Assembly: GCA_029204225.1 (NCBI GenBank)
Contig: CM055100.1
Span: 25,053,106-25,117,105, forward strand
Length of the DNA: 64,000 bases
Reading direction: 5' to 3'
From: Diphasiastrum complanatum
Taxonomy: Eukaryota > Streptophyta > Lycopodiopsida > Lycopodiales > Lycopodiaceae
Under the pieces are notes generated by a model. That model made no database searches. It had not been told where the DNA came from and saw only the letters and a list, made by a program, of their open reading frames with translations. A program made the translations under genes and the position numbers. Below are positions 1 to 11,473 of the stretch, piece by piece (the stretch's first letter is position 1; every line of letters begins with the position of its first letter).

Positions 1-170
1 GGATGCAGGGTCGGACGCGTCCAATTTTTTTTTGTTAATTAAAAAAAAAAAAACAGATGCGTCCGGGGGTCCGAACGCGTCCGCACGCGTCCGGGGGTTT
101 GGACGCCATTTTTTTTTAAAAAAAAATAAAAAATAAAAACCGGACGCATGTGCGTTTGCCATCCGCTTCC
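1..170. repeat. GC-rich palindromic repeat, family A, copy 1 (partial)
   Basis: The stretch repeats the 10-bp palindrome GGACGCGTCC and close variants, alternating with poly-A/poly-T runs, and ends next to a (TA)n tract. A related copy lies at 1620-1840. No coding potential is visible. The left edge is cut by the window. It looks like the terminal or subterminal part of a DNA transposon, but no family can be named. Confidence 0.6.
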
Positions 171-172
171 TA

Positions 173-320
<148 letters not shown>

Positions 321-1333
321 TCATAGGTCCCGCGGTACTGGGTACCGCGGATCCCGGTACCGCGGGACCGTACTGGTACCGCGGTACCATGATGGTACCG
401 CGGTACCATAATATATTAATATAATTAATATTTAATATTTTTTGAAATTTTTTTAAACCTAATCTACCCGCCCCCCTCGCTTCTTCTCTCCCAATTTTTT
501 TCCAGCCATCGTTGCCCTGCCTTCGCTACTGGTTTTGCTGCCCTGTCTTCCTTGCCTTGCGTCTGATTTGCGTCGCCCTTCGCCCACAGACCGCCCTGCC
601 TTGCATCTGATTTGCAAGAACCTGCCTTCGCCCATTTTCAGCGTCTCTCACATAGTGTACCCTGCTGTTTTTTTTCCAGCGTTTTGTCCTTAGTTTTCTC
701 CATCGCAATGGTGCAATCCGACCTTTCCGGTCTGTGGGACGAGGTAGACATTGTCAGGCGGGTTGCCGACAAGGCCAACAAGACCGGTCAGAAGATCGTG
801 CGCTGCCGATACTGTCTCGTCGAGTTTGCTGCATCCCTCACTCGCCTTAAAGGCCATCTGCTCGGTGCACGCACCAAAAATGGTGCCACCTTGAATGCTG
901 CCCCTTGTGGCAGCATGACCGTCCCCGACAGGCAGCGACTATTGGACACCTACGGGCCGCGGCTCGTGGCAGGGGAGAACACCATTTCGGAGGGCGTTCT
1001 CCGATTTTGCACCGCTCCTTATGTGACTAACCCAGAGTTGCTGCCTGCTTGGCTGGCACGCACGAGGAGAGGGAGTGCATCCTCCTCTGGTCCCCTGCAA
1101 CATGTACTGTACCCTCTTTTTTTACACCCAGAACCCCCTTTTTTTACATTTTTTTGTCCTTTTTTGGTAGTTAATATGCAAAAAAAAATTACTAAAAATA
1201 TATTAAAAAATAAAAAAAAATATTAAAAATGGTACCGCCCTGGTACCCGCGGATCCCAGGGCGGTACCGTACCGGCGGTACCACTGATATGGTACCGGCG
1301 GTACCATACCAGCGGTACCAGAGGGTACTATGG
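321..1333 (+). mobile_element. Non-autonomous hAT-like element with palindromic ends
   Basis: A 1-kb unit between two (TA)n tracts. The left end starts TCATAGGTCCCGCGG and carries two copies of the 14-bp palindrome GGTACCGCGGTACC (375-388 and 394-407). The right end reads, on the opposite strand, CCATAGTACCC and carries a perfect 13-bp inverted repeat (1231-1243 with 1256-1268). The ends are thus imperfect terminal inverted repeats rich in GGTACC. The interior keeps the leader and the first 130 or so codons of the transposase found at 2447-6706, then jumps to the right end. This is the usual form of an internally deleted derivative. The hAT assignment rests on the relative's transposase. Confidence 0.65.
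708..1106 (+). pseudogene. Truncated hAT transposase N-terminus (BED-like zinc finger)
   Basis: Starting at the ATG at 708, the frame reads about 130 residues that match the start of the larger transposase at 2447 closely. Shared features are SGLWDEVDIVRRV, a CxxC pair (VRCRYC) followed by a conserved His in a BED-finger-like arrangement, and the block LLPAWLARTRRGSASSS. After about 1106 the match stops and the frame runs into A/T-rich right-end sequence, ending at 1226. Only DNA-binding residues remain; DUF659 and the catalytic and dimerisation parts are absent. Kept as a fragment, it could at most make a DNA-binding peptide. Confidence 0.65.
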
Positions 1334-1559
1334 TATATATATATATATATCTATACATATATGTATATATATATATATCTACATATATGTATATATATAT
1401 ATCTATACATATATGTATATATATATATATATATATCTATACATATATGTATATATATATATCTATACATACATATATGTATAGATATATATATATACAT
1501 ATATGTATAGATATATATATATATATACATATATGTATAGATATATATATATATATACA

Positions 1560-1590
<31 letters not shown>

Positions 1591-1618
1591 CTATATATAT
1601 ATATATATATATATAATA
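1334..1618. repeat. Compound (TA)n / TACATATATGTA microsatellite
   Basis: About 285 bp of TA repeat broken at regular spacing by the self-complementary unit CTATACATATATGTATA. Long apparent frames on both strands here (Tyr, Ile, His, Cys, Met) are repeat artefacts. Confidence 0.95.
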
Positions 1619-1619
1619 T

Positions 1620-1840
1620 CAGACATGAGGGTCCAGGCCGGACATTCCGCGTCCGCGTTCGGACCCAGACGCGTCCGACCCCCGGACGAGGGGTCAGACG
1701 CGTCCAATTTTTAAATTTTTGTCTAAATAACACACAAAAAATCCAAAAAAAATCTAAAACAAAAAAATACCGGACGTACCCCTGGCATGTCCGCGTCCGG
1801 ACGCGGACGCGCATTCGGACGCAGGGGTTGCTTCCTTAGA
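1620..1840. repeat. GC-rich palindromic repeat, family A, copy 2
   Basis: Second copy of the GGACGCGTCC-type repeat. The outer segments are GC-rich with many ACGCGTCC/GGACGCG words, and the centre is A/T-rich (about 1706-1768). The right side ends GCTTCCTTAGATATATA, like the CGCTTCCTAAAAATATATA end of copy 1. The two GC-rich flanks are roughly complementary, as in a short element with long imperfect inverted ends. No gene is present. Confidence 0.6.
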
Positions 1841-1848
1841 TATATATA

Positions 1849-1945
1849 TATCATAGTGCCTGGTGGTACCACCATTATGGTATCGCCGGTACCATAATGG
1901 TGGTACCGCCCTCAGATCCGTAGTACTAGGGCGACACCATAATAA
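1849..1945. repeat. GGTACC-palindrome element end with perfect 18-bp inverted repeat
   Basis: Begins TCATAG directly after a TA tract, as do the ends at 321 and 2073. It holds a perfect inverted repeat, 1865-1882 paired with 1890-1907 around a 7-nt loop. It is probably an orphan end, or a very short deletion derivative, of the hAT-like family. An A/T-rich run and (TA)n (2020-2073) follow. Confidence 0.6.
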
Positions 1946-2015
1946 CTTTTTTTTTAAATTTTTTTTTTGTGTATTTTAAAAAAAACAAAAAATAACAAAA
2001 AAAAAATATAAATAA

Positions 2016-2019
<4 letters not shown>

Positions 2020-2073
<54 letters not shown>
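2020..2073. repeat. (TA)n microsatellite
   Basis: About 54 bp of uninterrupted TA directly left of the TCATAG end of the larger hAT-like element. Confidence 0.95.
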
Positions 2074-2075
<2 letters not shown>

Positions 2076-5000
2076 TAGATCCAGCGGTACCAGGATCCGC
2101 GGATCCCTTTACCGCGGATCTATACTGATCCGCGGTACCACAATATATATTATTTTTTAATATATAATATTTTTTAATATTTAATATACTAATATTTTCT
2201 TTTTTAACCTAACCCCCCCCCTCGCTTCATCTCTCTCCCTGTCCGCGCCCTCCCTGCTGTCCGCGCCCTCTCTGTTGTATGCCCATCGCCCTACTGTCCG
2301 CACCCTGCCGACTGTCTTCGCATTGCATTGATCGCGTCCTCCCCTGCTATTGCTATTTCAGCCTTTATTGCGGTTTTTTCAAGCCTTCCGACTCCTATCG
2401 CACCCACAGAGATCTCTGCCTTCTTTCCGCAGTCCTTTCTACAGAGATGGTGCATTCCAACCTTGCCGATCTGTGGGACGAGGTGGACATTGTCAGGCGG
2501 GTTCCCGACAAGTCTAACAAGTCCGGTGCAAGGATAGTGCGCTGTCGATATTGCCTGACCGAGTTCGTTGCCACTCTCACTCGCCTTAAAGATCACCTAC
2601 TCGGCGCACGCGCGAGAGATGGTGGCACATTGAATGCTGCCCCCTGTGCCAGCATGTCCGTTCCCGTCAGGCAGCGACTTTTGGATACCTACGGGCCATG
2701 TCTTGTGGTGGGGGAGAACACCATTTCGAAGGGTGTTCTTCGGTTTTGCACCGCTCCTTACGTGGTTGACCCCGAGTTGCTGCCTGCTTGGCTGGCACGC
2801 ACGAGGAGAGGGAGTGCATCCTCGTCCAGTCCCTTTGCCCCTCGTCCCTCTCAGACAGTTCCGCCTCACGCACCCCCATCTGCATCCATTCCGGTGGATC
2901 CTGTCCCACCGCGTCCGCCAGTTGCCACTGTGGTTCCACCACCACCTACTGTTGCTCGCACTCCCCCAGTTTACGACTTTCTCATGGACTCTTCGCCTCC
3001 CGAGCAGGAGCAAGCCCCGGATGCTAGTGACGAGGCCTTCCAGGATGTTGAGGAGATCCCTTCCTCCCTCCCTTCACATCCGGATGACCTCCCTACCCAG
3101 CAGTTTTCGTATCCCATGCCAGATGTCCACCCTCCACCAGTGTACCCCACCTACGCTGCTGCACCCATCCCGGCCAGTGCATCCCACTCTCCCCATTCCA
3201 CTTCTACAGCTGATGCATCCACTAGTGCCCAGCCTGTCGCGTCATCATCCATTCCCGTCACGTTTGGTGCACCGTGCTGGAGGTCCGCTACCCGTCGCCC
3301 AGCTGGGAGAGTTCTTAGGCAGCAGAGCATTTGCGGCGCGCATCAGCCGCACATGGATAGAGAGGCCACACAGGCCGTGGCCAGCCTGATTTATGAGCTG
3401 AACCTTCCATTTGCCATCACCGACTCCGAGCCCTTCAGAAGGGCCTTCCGCCTTGCACAGTCTGTCAGCCCTAGCTGGAGAGTCCCTAGTTCAGAGGTTG
3501 TCCGCACACACATGCTGAGGGATAGGGTCGAGTCACTGTCTAGAGAGATGGAGCCTCTACGTCGCCACTGGGCCACTTACGGTTGCAGCATCATGTCCGA
3601 TGGCTGGACTGATGTCAGGAGGAGGCCGATCCTCAACATACTAGTCTCCAGCTGCATGGGCACACAGTTTTTGAGGGCAATGGATTGCAGCAGGGGGGGA
3701 GAATCATATCTGCAGAGTTCATGTTTGATGTCATCAGGTCTTCCATCCTATCCATAGGCCCACAGCATGTCGTCACAGTGGTGACGGACAATGCCACGAA
3801 CTGCATTCAGATGGGTGTACTGCTAGAGGCCGAGTTCCCTCACATTGTTCATACCCCCTGTGCCGCGCACGGCATAGACCTTCTCATGGGGGGCATAGGT
3901 GCACTTCCCTGGGTTAGAGCCATCGTCCGTGAGGCCCTTTTCCTGGTGACTTTTGTCAGCAGGAAGAGGCGTGTTCTTGCCATGTTCCGGGTGTTCAGCC
4001 ATCTAGACCTCCGTAAGCCAGCCCCCACACGCTTTGCATTCGACTTGGTGGTCATCGACCGTCTGATCAGGTGCAGGGCGCAGCTTCTACAGATGGTTGC
4101 CAGTGATCTTTGGTGTGCCAGTACATTTCCGCACACTGAGGATGGGGAGCACTTTTCTTCCACGGTGAGGTGAGACCAGTTCTGGAGGGATGCACAGACA
4201 TTGTCAGGACTGCTTCGACCACTTTACATTGTGCTCCGCATGGCTGACAGCGAGGGGTCGACACTTGGACTGGTATATGAGCTCATGGACCGGATTGGAC
4301 AGTTCCTGCAACTGCCCATCTTGCAGCCAGAGAGGTAAGCGGTATAGTAATGTAATTGGCCTTTATCTTTTTAATAATTGCTAGTTTGTTTTTCTATCAA
4401 TGTTAAGTTTTTTCGTAATGCCCTACACCACATGCCCCTCTCACCTGCAGAATGACAGAGCTGAAGTTCATCTGGGAGACGCGGTGGAACTACTTCCACA
4501 GGAGTATCCACAGCGTTGCACACATGCTGCATCCCCTCTTCCTCTCTCCGACACAGATCGCAGACAGGGAGCTCCAGGCCGATTGGCTTCAGTACATTCA
4601 CAGGGTGGGTCCACACATAGGTTTGGATCCTATCAGGCTCATGGAGGAGCTCGCTGCATTTCGTTTCAGCATGGGCACATTCGGCCACCCGGCTGCTCAG
4701 GATCCAGAGAGGAGGCAGCTACCCATTACCTGGTGGACCATGTTCGGTAGCACATACCCATCTATACAGCGTCTTGCACTGCGTGTCCTTTCTCAGGTAT
4801 GCATCTCATTTTATCCTCCATTGTTGTGTTTCGTTGAAGACAATGTGTTGAATAATTTTCAATGCACGTACCACAGGACTGTGCTGCCTCCGTGTGTGAG
4901 CGTAATTGGAGCACATGGGCACTCATTCACACGAGGAGAAGAAACCGGTTGTCAGTGAGTCAGTTGGAGCGGTTGGTGTTCTGTAGCACCAACGCACATC

Positions 5001-6710
5001 TCGCTAGGAGACTTCCGACCATTACGAGCGCATTGCAGGTGATAAGCTAACCTTTCATAGCATGTTGGTTGACTCCTGGTATGCTGGTTTCATTTCTTGA
5101 TAGAGTTGTTTCCCTGACATGCCAATTTTAAACCTTGCAGACGAAGATATCTGATTTGGAGCGCCAGGTTGACTTGCCTACAGACAACACCCATCCCATG
5201 CCTGCAGATGACCTGGGCACACAGTTGATGGCAGAGAGAGAGAGAGGGAGCTTGCCGAGATGAGAGAGAGAGAGCTTGGGCTTGAGCACAGAGAGCCTCC
5301 ATTGTACGAGGCAGATGATCCAGTGTCAGGATGATCAGGATGAGGATGAGCCCATTCGGGTTATGTTCGCCAGATCAGAGCGGGATGAGGCATATGATAC
5401 AGGTGTTGGGCACACGCCTAGAGCAGGGGTCACAGGTGCATCACGTGGTAGAGGTGGGACACATGCCACTGATTATACCGGGAGACGGGCAGGGCACATA
5501 GGGGGGGCCAGTGGCATACCTTCTTATGTTGATATGATGGAGGAGGCTCTTGATAGGGGGCAGAGTGATTTGGGTTTACCTTCCGCAGCAGCTTGGATGC
5601 GTGCATCACAGAGCCATAGGCATTTCTATGACAGCACACCAGAGGAGTCACCAGATGACTTTGATTGTACCGATTGGGAGGCCATGCAGGGTCCGCATGG
5701 TGCACAGGATGAGGCACGGGATGTTCCAGAGGATGGTGCTCATGATGAGTCCCAGAGCCCAAAGCATTTGTATTCGGATGCCCAGCTGGACGACTTGATT
5801 GCAGACTTGGATTCAGAGGCCCAGCAGATGCCGAGCGTCAGGGCACCCCCATCCTCTCTAGCCAGCATGCCCTACACAAAGTCTCAGCCAGAGCAGCTAC
5901 ACGAGGTGCCTGCAGTTCCTCCAGTTCCTCAGAGGGTGTATGTGCGCCGCACAGCACCTCCAGTGCCACCGATACCGTTGAGGCCTGCAGCCCCTTCATC
6001 GCCATCCACTTTTGCAGCAGCAGGTCTCCATGGCAGGCCACCATCTGTGCCCAGATCTTCTCTTGCAGCACCCACATCTACAGACGCTCCTCCAGTGCCA
6101 GCACCCACACCACATCCTCCTCCATTGGCAACACCCACGGCACCGGCTCCTCCTTTGGCAGCACCCACAACACATCCTCCTCCTTTGGCAGCACCCAGGA
6201 TGTACCAGTACCGTCCACCACAGCGCCCCTTTCAGTACTTATCGCCGCTGTACTTGCCTCCTACAGGGACGGCCCCTCCACATCTAGTTCCTCCACCAGC
6301 AGCAGGCCCACGGGCACACACTCCTCGGACCTATCCTCCACTATCAGCTGCACATGGACACCCATCTTTAGCTACTCTATCCCAGCCGGCCGCAGCTTGG
6401 GCCCAGCCTAGTCAGCCAGGTGATCTGCATGGGGGTGATGAGGCATTGATGACTCCCCTCGTCTGCAAGAGGCCAGAAAGGCCCAAGGGTGCACCGAACA
6501 AGAAAGGCAGGGCACAGAAACTACCAGGGAAGAGAGGACGACCTCGCAGGGCTCCAGTTGCTGGTAGAGGTGCAGTATTACAGCCAGCTGCAGCAGGTGT
6601 TGTTGGTTTAGCCTGCTTGGGGTTAACCTCAGTTCAATATCACCCCAGTCTATTACTCACCTGCAATTTACTACTCACCTCTAGTTTATTACTCACTCCC
6701 AGTTGATTAT
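2074..6710 (+). mobile_element. Large hAT-like transposon, left end present, right end not found
   Basis: The left end (TCATAGATCCAGCGGTACC, then several CCGCGG/GGATCC palindromes to about 2140) matches the end of the 321-1333 element and follows a TA tract. A leader, a spliced transposase gene and a proline-rich tail follow. No matching GGTACC-rich right end is visible between 6700 and 7020, so the element is probably truncated on the right or its end has diverged. It sits upstream of the first NDA exon visible here, probably inside an NDA intron. Confidence 0.6.
2447..6706 (+). pseudogene. hAT-superfamily transposase (DUF659/hATC) with proline-rich AT-hook tail, broken
   Basis: Domains in order: BED-like finger with CRYC (about 2530-2620); Pro/Ser-rich linker; DUF659 block with IMSDGWTD (about 3590); VVTDNATNC and PCAAHGIDLLM (about 3777-3890), typical of the hAT RNase H-like fold; then the hATC dimerisation region with ITWWTMFGSTYPSIQRLALR and SVCERNWS. 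Three introns keep frame: 4335-4450, 4797-4876 and 5039-5140, all GT-AG. A long acidic then Pro-rich tail (about 5290-6706) carries a KRGRPRR AT-hook near 6530. Breaks: a frameshift at a run of seven G near 3693, an in-frame TGA at 4171-4173, and frame changes in GA-rich sequence at 5230-5280. The start was chosen at 2447 because the related copy's ATG aligns there. Not active as read. Confidence 0.75.
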
Positions 6711-6765
6711 TCACTCTAGTCTAATACTCACCCCTAGTTTATAACTCGCAACCCTAAGTTGACTC
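6640..6765. repeat. Minisatellite of about 18-20 bp (CTAGTTTATTACTCACC)
   Basis: Five to six degenerate copies of a unit like CTAGTTTATTACTCACC overlap the last codons of the transposase tail, which therefore ends in LLLT repeats, and continue past its stop. The remaining sequence to 7022 is A/T-rich and shows nothing recognisable. Confidence 0.6.
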
Positions 6766-7022
6766 GTAACCCTAAACCTAATTTGACTTTACTACTCAAG
6801 ATCTTATGTTTTTCCAATCATGTAACTTCTGATGATATCTAGCTTGCAGTCGTTAACATTCACACGCTGACTTTTTTCTTCCCTAGTTTATAATTCTCTA
6901 GTGAAAAGGTTAGCTAGAATCTATTAAAGCACGTTCCTTATTTTCTGACAAGACATTGCTTGTCACTCTTGCTTGCTGAAAATTTTGGAAAGACGTTTAA
7001 TGCTAGTCACATTTGCATGCAG

Positions 7023-8628
7023 GCTAATGAGATTCTGTCGTCCTTTGATATGCGGTTACGAGAATATGCTGTCAGACAATTAACAAAGGTAAGCTCAAAA
7101 TTCACAGTTTTTTTTGCATAACTCTGAAGTACCCTGTGCCATGAAAACAAGTGATGCATGCTGAGACCTGGTTTTTGCCTGAGATGTTTTCCTCTTTGTC
7201 CCAATAAATTCTCCTCTTTGTTATGTCATATTCAACTAGAATCATACTTCCATATCTTTTACAGCTTCATATGTAGTCAGGTCAAAGTTGGTATTATGAA
7301 ACTTCCAAGAGTTTGTCCTAGCTGACTGCATATTGTAGAAACTTTCTCAGTTGGATGCTCAAACAAGAAGCAAAAATGAGCCGTTTTGGTAATCTGGAAA
7401 ACTGTGATTATGCCAAGTCGATGATTATTGCCAGTGTTTATGACTCAAGAACAAAGCTAAGCAACTTGCAAAAAATTTCATGCCATTTTGTGGACTGCAG
7501 AAATATGTTCAATTACTCTTTTGTGGATCCAATTTTTGTACTTACTGCTTTTAGCAAATGCAGTTATTGTACATCAGATAGAGCCAGGGTCCAGAAAGTT
7601 TAGGGTGCATACATTCCACATTGGTTACCTGGGCAGCTACGTAGGTGTCCTCAGCTCTAACCTGGCAAAAACCTCAATGCTGGTAATCATCATGGCTGAG
7701 CAGTAGTTAACAGGACCTTTAAAAGGATATGTTCAGGTAGACATCTATAAGTCCTTCATGCAGTATACATTATCTTCAACTTATTGGCAAAAGCTTTTAA
7801 GAAAGCTGTCCTTGAATCATTAAAACATGACCATACAATTTTCTGTCTCTGTCACCTCCATACAATGAGATAGCTGAACCAACAACATATCTCAAAAAAA
7901 TCAGTTCTTGTGCTTCTTCTTAGCTTTCAGTAAGTCATTTAAAGTAATGAAGTAATCTCCAAACAATGAAAATAAGGTTCACCAGCATATTTGCATATCT
8001 TTTCTTGTTCATTCTGCTGGTTGGTACTGGCAAAAACTTCTCCTTAGAAGACTGTCTAAACACCTCAGTGATAATCTGGGATATGGGATGTCAACCTGAT
8101 GAAATTGATAAATATTTTGGAATGTGCTGTCGATGCAAAAAATTGATCGATTTTCTGCTCTTCTCTAATTCTCATATACCAGATATCTTTGTCAAAAATA
8201 CATCACTTCCTGAGCTTGTTGCCTTAATACTGGTTAATAAAAGCATACAGCTCTAGTTAGAGAATGTTATATAAGGACTGCCTCATCCTGCAATTGGTTA
8301 TCTGTCATCTCTTCAGCCCACTATGCAAGCAATCAGGTTGGAATTTTTTTTCTGGTTATTAGTGCTACTGTATAAATATTGCTACAAGTGTGTGCCATTT
8401 CTTCATGATTAGACGTCCATCAAGCATCATAAATGGTACTCGTTCACAAAATTTCATACACATGCGTTCACTTGACATGTGCAAGCCGCCAGAACTTGGG
8501 GAACCGGTGCAAACAGTCGTTATAGAGCATTTGTTACTCTCTTGTATGTGGTGAAGTGGGCTCCTAATAACGGATGCCTATACTCTCTCTCGAAACCCCA
8601 CAATTCAAACAACACATCTAGATCTAGA

Positions 8629-8691
<63 letters not shown>

Positions 8692-9097
8692 TGACATTCT
8701 CTGCAGTTTTTGAGTCGTCGCCCTAAAATTCCCACCATGAACCTGTTTCATATTAACAAATTCTCTCTCTTGAAAAACCTGTTTTCATTCCAAGCATCTC
8801 TCTTACGATTGGAAATAGAAGTTTCCAAGAGCATGAAGGCATGCAATTGACACCTAGTAATTAGCAATACTTCATGTATGCAATTGACACCTAGCCAAAG
8901 TCATAATTAGCAATACTTCACTTACGGTCAAGATAACTCAATGGTCAATAAAAGTCAAAACCATAATTAGCAATACTTTACTTAAGGTCAATATAAGTCA
9001 AAACCATAATTAGCAATACTTATGGTCAAGATAAGTCAAAACCCTAATTTCAAACGGACGAATCAAAACATAGGAATCGCGTTTTGTCTATCACAGC

Positions 9098-9159
<62 letters not shown>

Positions 9160-11386
9160 CCTTTTTTTCTTTTAGCCCTAAAATGATAATAGGACAGCCC
9201 TCTGGCCGGGGGACTGCCTGCAGGTGGAAGGTGGGGCTCCCTCCAACAGGCCCCACCAAGTTGCCAACCCTCTCCCAGGCTTTAGGGGTGAAAATGAAAT
9301 CAATGAGGCCCCTCCTTAGTAGCCCTTAGAGGGTGTTTTCGCATGGAAGAGGGTCAGGTCCATTTCAAAATATGCACTTACCCCCTAATTTGAAAGCGCA
9401 GGTCCTTCCATGTCATTCCATGTGAAAGCCCCTTTCGTTTGGAGGCCAGGGCATTTAATGTCTAAATTTAAATAAGATAAGGCATTTCTGTTTTTCATTG
9501 GAGGGGAGAGAGAGGGCCCAGTAGTGGCCCTAGAGCCACTCAAGATGCTTCAGGTATTCCCCGAGTATCTTAAGTTACCCCAGGTTGGCACCTTTCAATG
9601 CCACTTGGGGGCAACTCTCACCCCTTGTGAAACAGAGGGAGGCCTCTTGGAGTGGCTCCACCAATCAAGGTAAAGCACTTGGGCCTTTTGAACTTACCCC
9701 CACTCCTTGTGAAACCATCCTTATTACATGTTCCAAACGTTTATTGTTTCCCTTTTGCAGAATTCTTTTAATTCTGTTTAAAAGGTAGGACCGGGTGCAC
9801 TTTTAAAAAACTGATAGCATAGAGCTTGCTTAAGAAGTGCTGCTTCCGTAACTCATCCCCTTATATAATTTTAGAATCACTTATTGCAACTTAAGGAGCC
9901 GAATGTGTGCTAAAGGAATGTTTGCCTGCAGGCAGGGGTGAGGCTAGTGCGAGGTGTTGTCAAGGATGTAGAGCCTGGGAAATTGGTGCTGAGTGATGGA
10001 TCTGTGGTCCCGTATGGGCTGCTGGTATGGTCGACTGGGGTAGGTGCATCCAAGTTTGTGCGATCTCTGCAGCTGGAAAAATCTCCTGGTGGAAGGTACT
10101 TTGAATCATATTATCTCTTTTGTATATTTTTGACAAAACTTCTTTGCTTCTTTTCGGGGGCAGGTGGCCAACTGGTCCATGGTTTAGATGTTGTTGGTCT
10201 GCTGCACTGATAGCAAATTGATGCAGTTCTGGTCAATTCAGCACAGTACAGAATTTTATATAGATATGCTGCTTCATACTTTCATTTCTTTTATCCATTT
10301 CCTGTCTGATATCTGAGTTCTGGATTCTCCTGAAGATTTCTGCAACTTTGAATCTTTATCTTTATTAAAGACCAGCTATCAAAATTCAGATTCAATACTA
10401 GTTTGGCCTCCACCTCAAAGAGATTTTGCTGATTGTCAAAGTACCAGAACACCACACATTCCACAAGTTTCTTCTTGGAAAACTTTCTGTTGTAGAATCC
10501 AAATGCAGTTCCTTGAAGTAGAGTCTAAGATCAGATCCTTGAAGGATGCACATTGATCATGAAATTAAATCAAACTGTCTGTCAATCATTGACTAATTTA
10601 CATGCAACGAAGCTTTCTCAAGAGCGTAACATCTGATATTTCTATGTCAGTAGAGACTTTGTCCAAAAAATAAATTGGGAACATAAACAGCTAAGTTTCT
10701 TAGGAGGTGCTCATTACATGTGTATATCAAATTGACACTGATGTTTCTCTTCAAGGTTCATGTCTTGCGAAGGAAGTACGTAGGTGATGCCAGTAGATTT
10801 TCCAACCAGTTCTGGTCTTTTTTATGAATTTTCAGCATTGCTTGATGCAGTATCATGATGGCTGGGTAGCTCTTGGCTGCTTCTCTTTCTCTTTGATTGA
10901 ATTTTACAAACTTTATCTGGCTTCTTACTTCAACTGGACTCCATCCTTCATTTCTTCTGGTGGTGCATCATGTTTCTGACGAACTATGATGATCCAGAGA
11001 CTGAATTGCTGCCTTTCCAGTTTTCAAATGGAAAATAGACCATTCTTTGGGCAAATTCCATTCACTAATTGCCAATCCTGCGTCTTTCAACAATAAGCAA
11101 AACTGGTTTAGAAACAGCTCTTTCTCGAACGATATGCTTCAGAGATGCCTTAAATTCTATAATTCAGACTGAAGATCATTGATGGACCTATCCTTGACTC
11201 TACTTATCAACAGCAATCAGATACTCCAGAAGTTACTGGTTGAATATTGTTGCAATCTCTTCTAGCACAAAAATGAAGAGGGTTCAGTAAAGAATGCTAT
11301 CGGATCTCCTATGCTCGGCATCGTTCGCAAGAAAGGAAGCAGATTGTCGATTGAATTGACAAAAAACCAACGCTGAGGGCATAAAG

Positions 11387-11473
<87 letters not shown>

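Larger units (their letters stand above)
7089..9931 (+). other. NDA intron (2.8 kb)
   Basis: GT (7089) to AG (9931). It holds two CT repeats and a tandem array, listed separately. The remaining sequence, including small open frames at 7355-7603 and 7966-8256, is A/T-rich and shows no recognisable protein family. Confidence 0.8.

Noticed and set aside
2279-2446. Upstream in-frame ATG at 2279 as the transposase start
   Set aside because: The related copy at 708 aligns from the ATG at 2447 onwards. The upstream part is a pyrimidine-rich leader without similarity at protein level.
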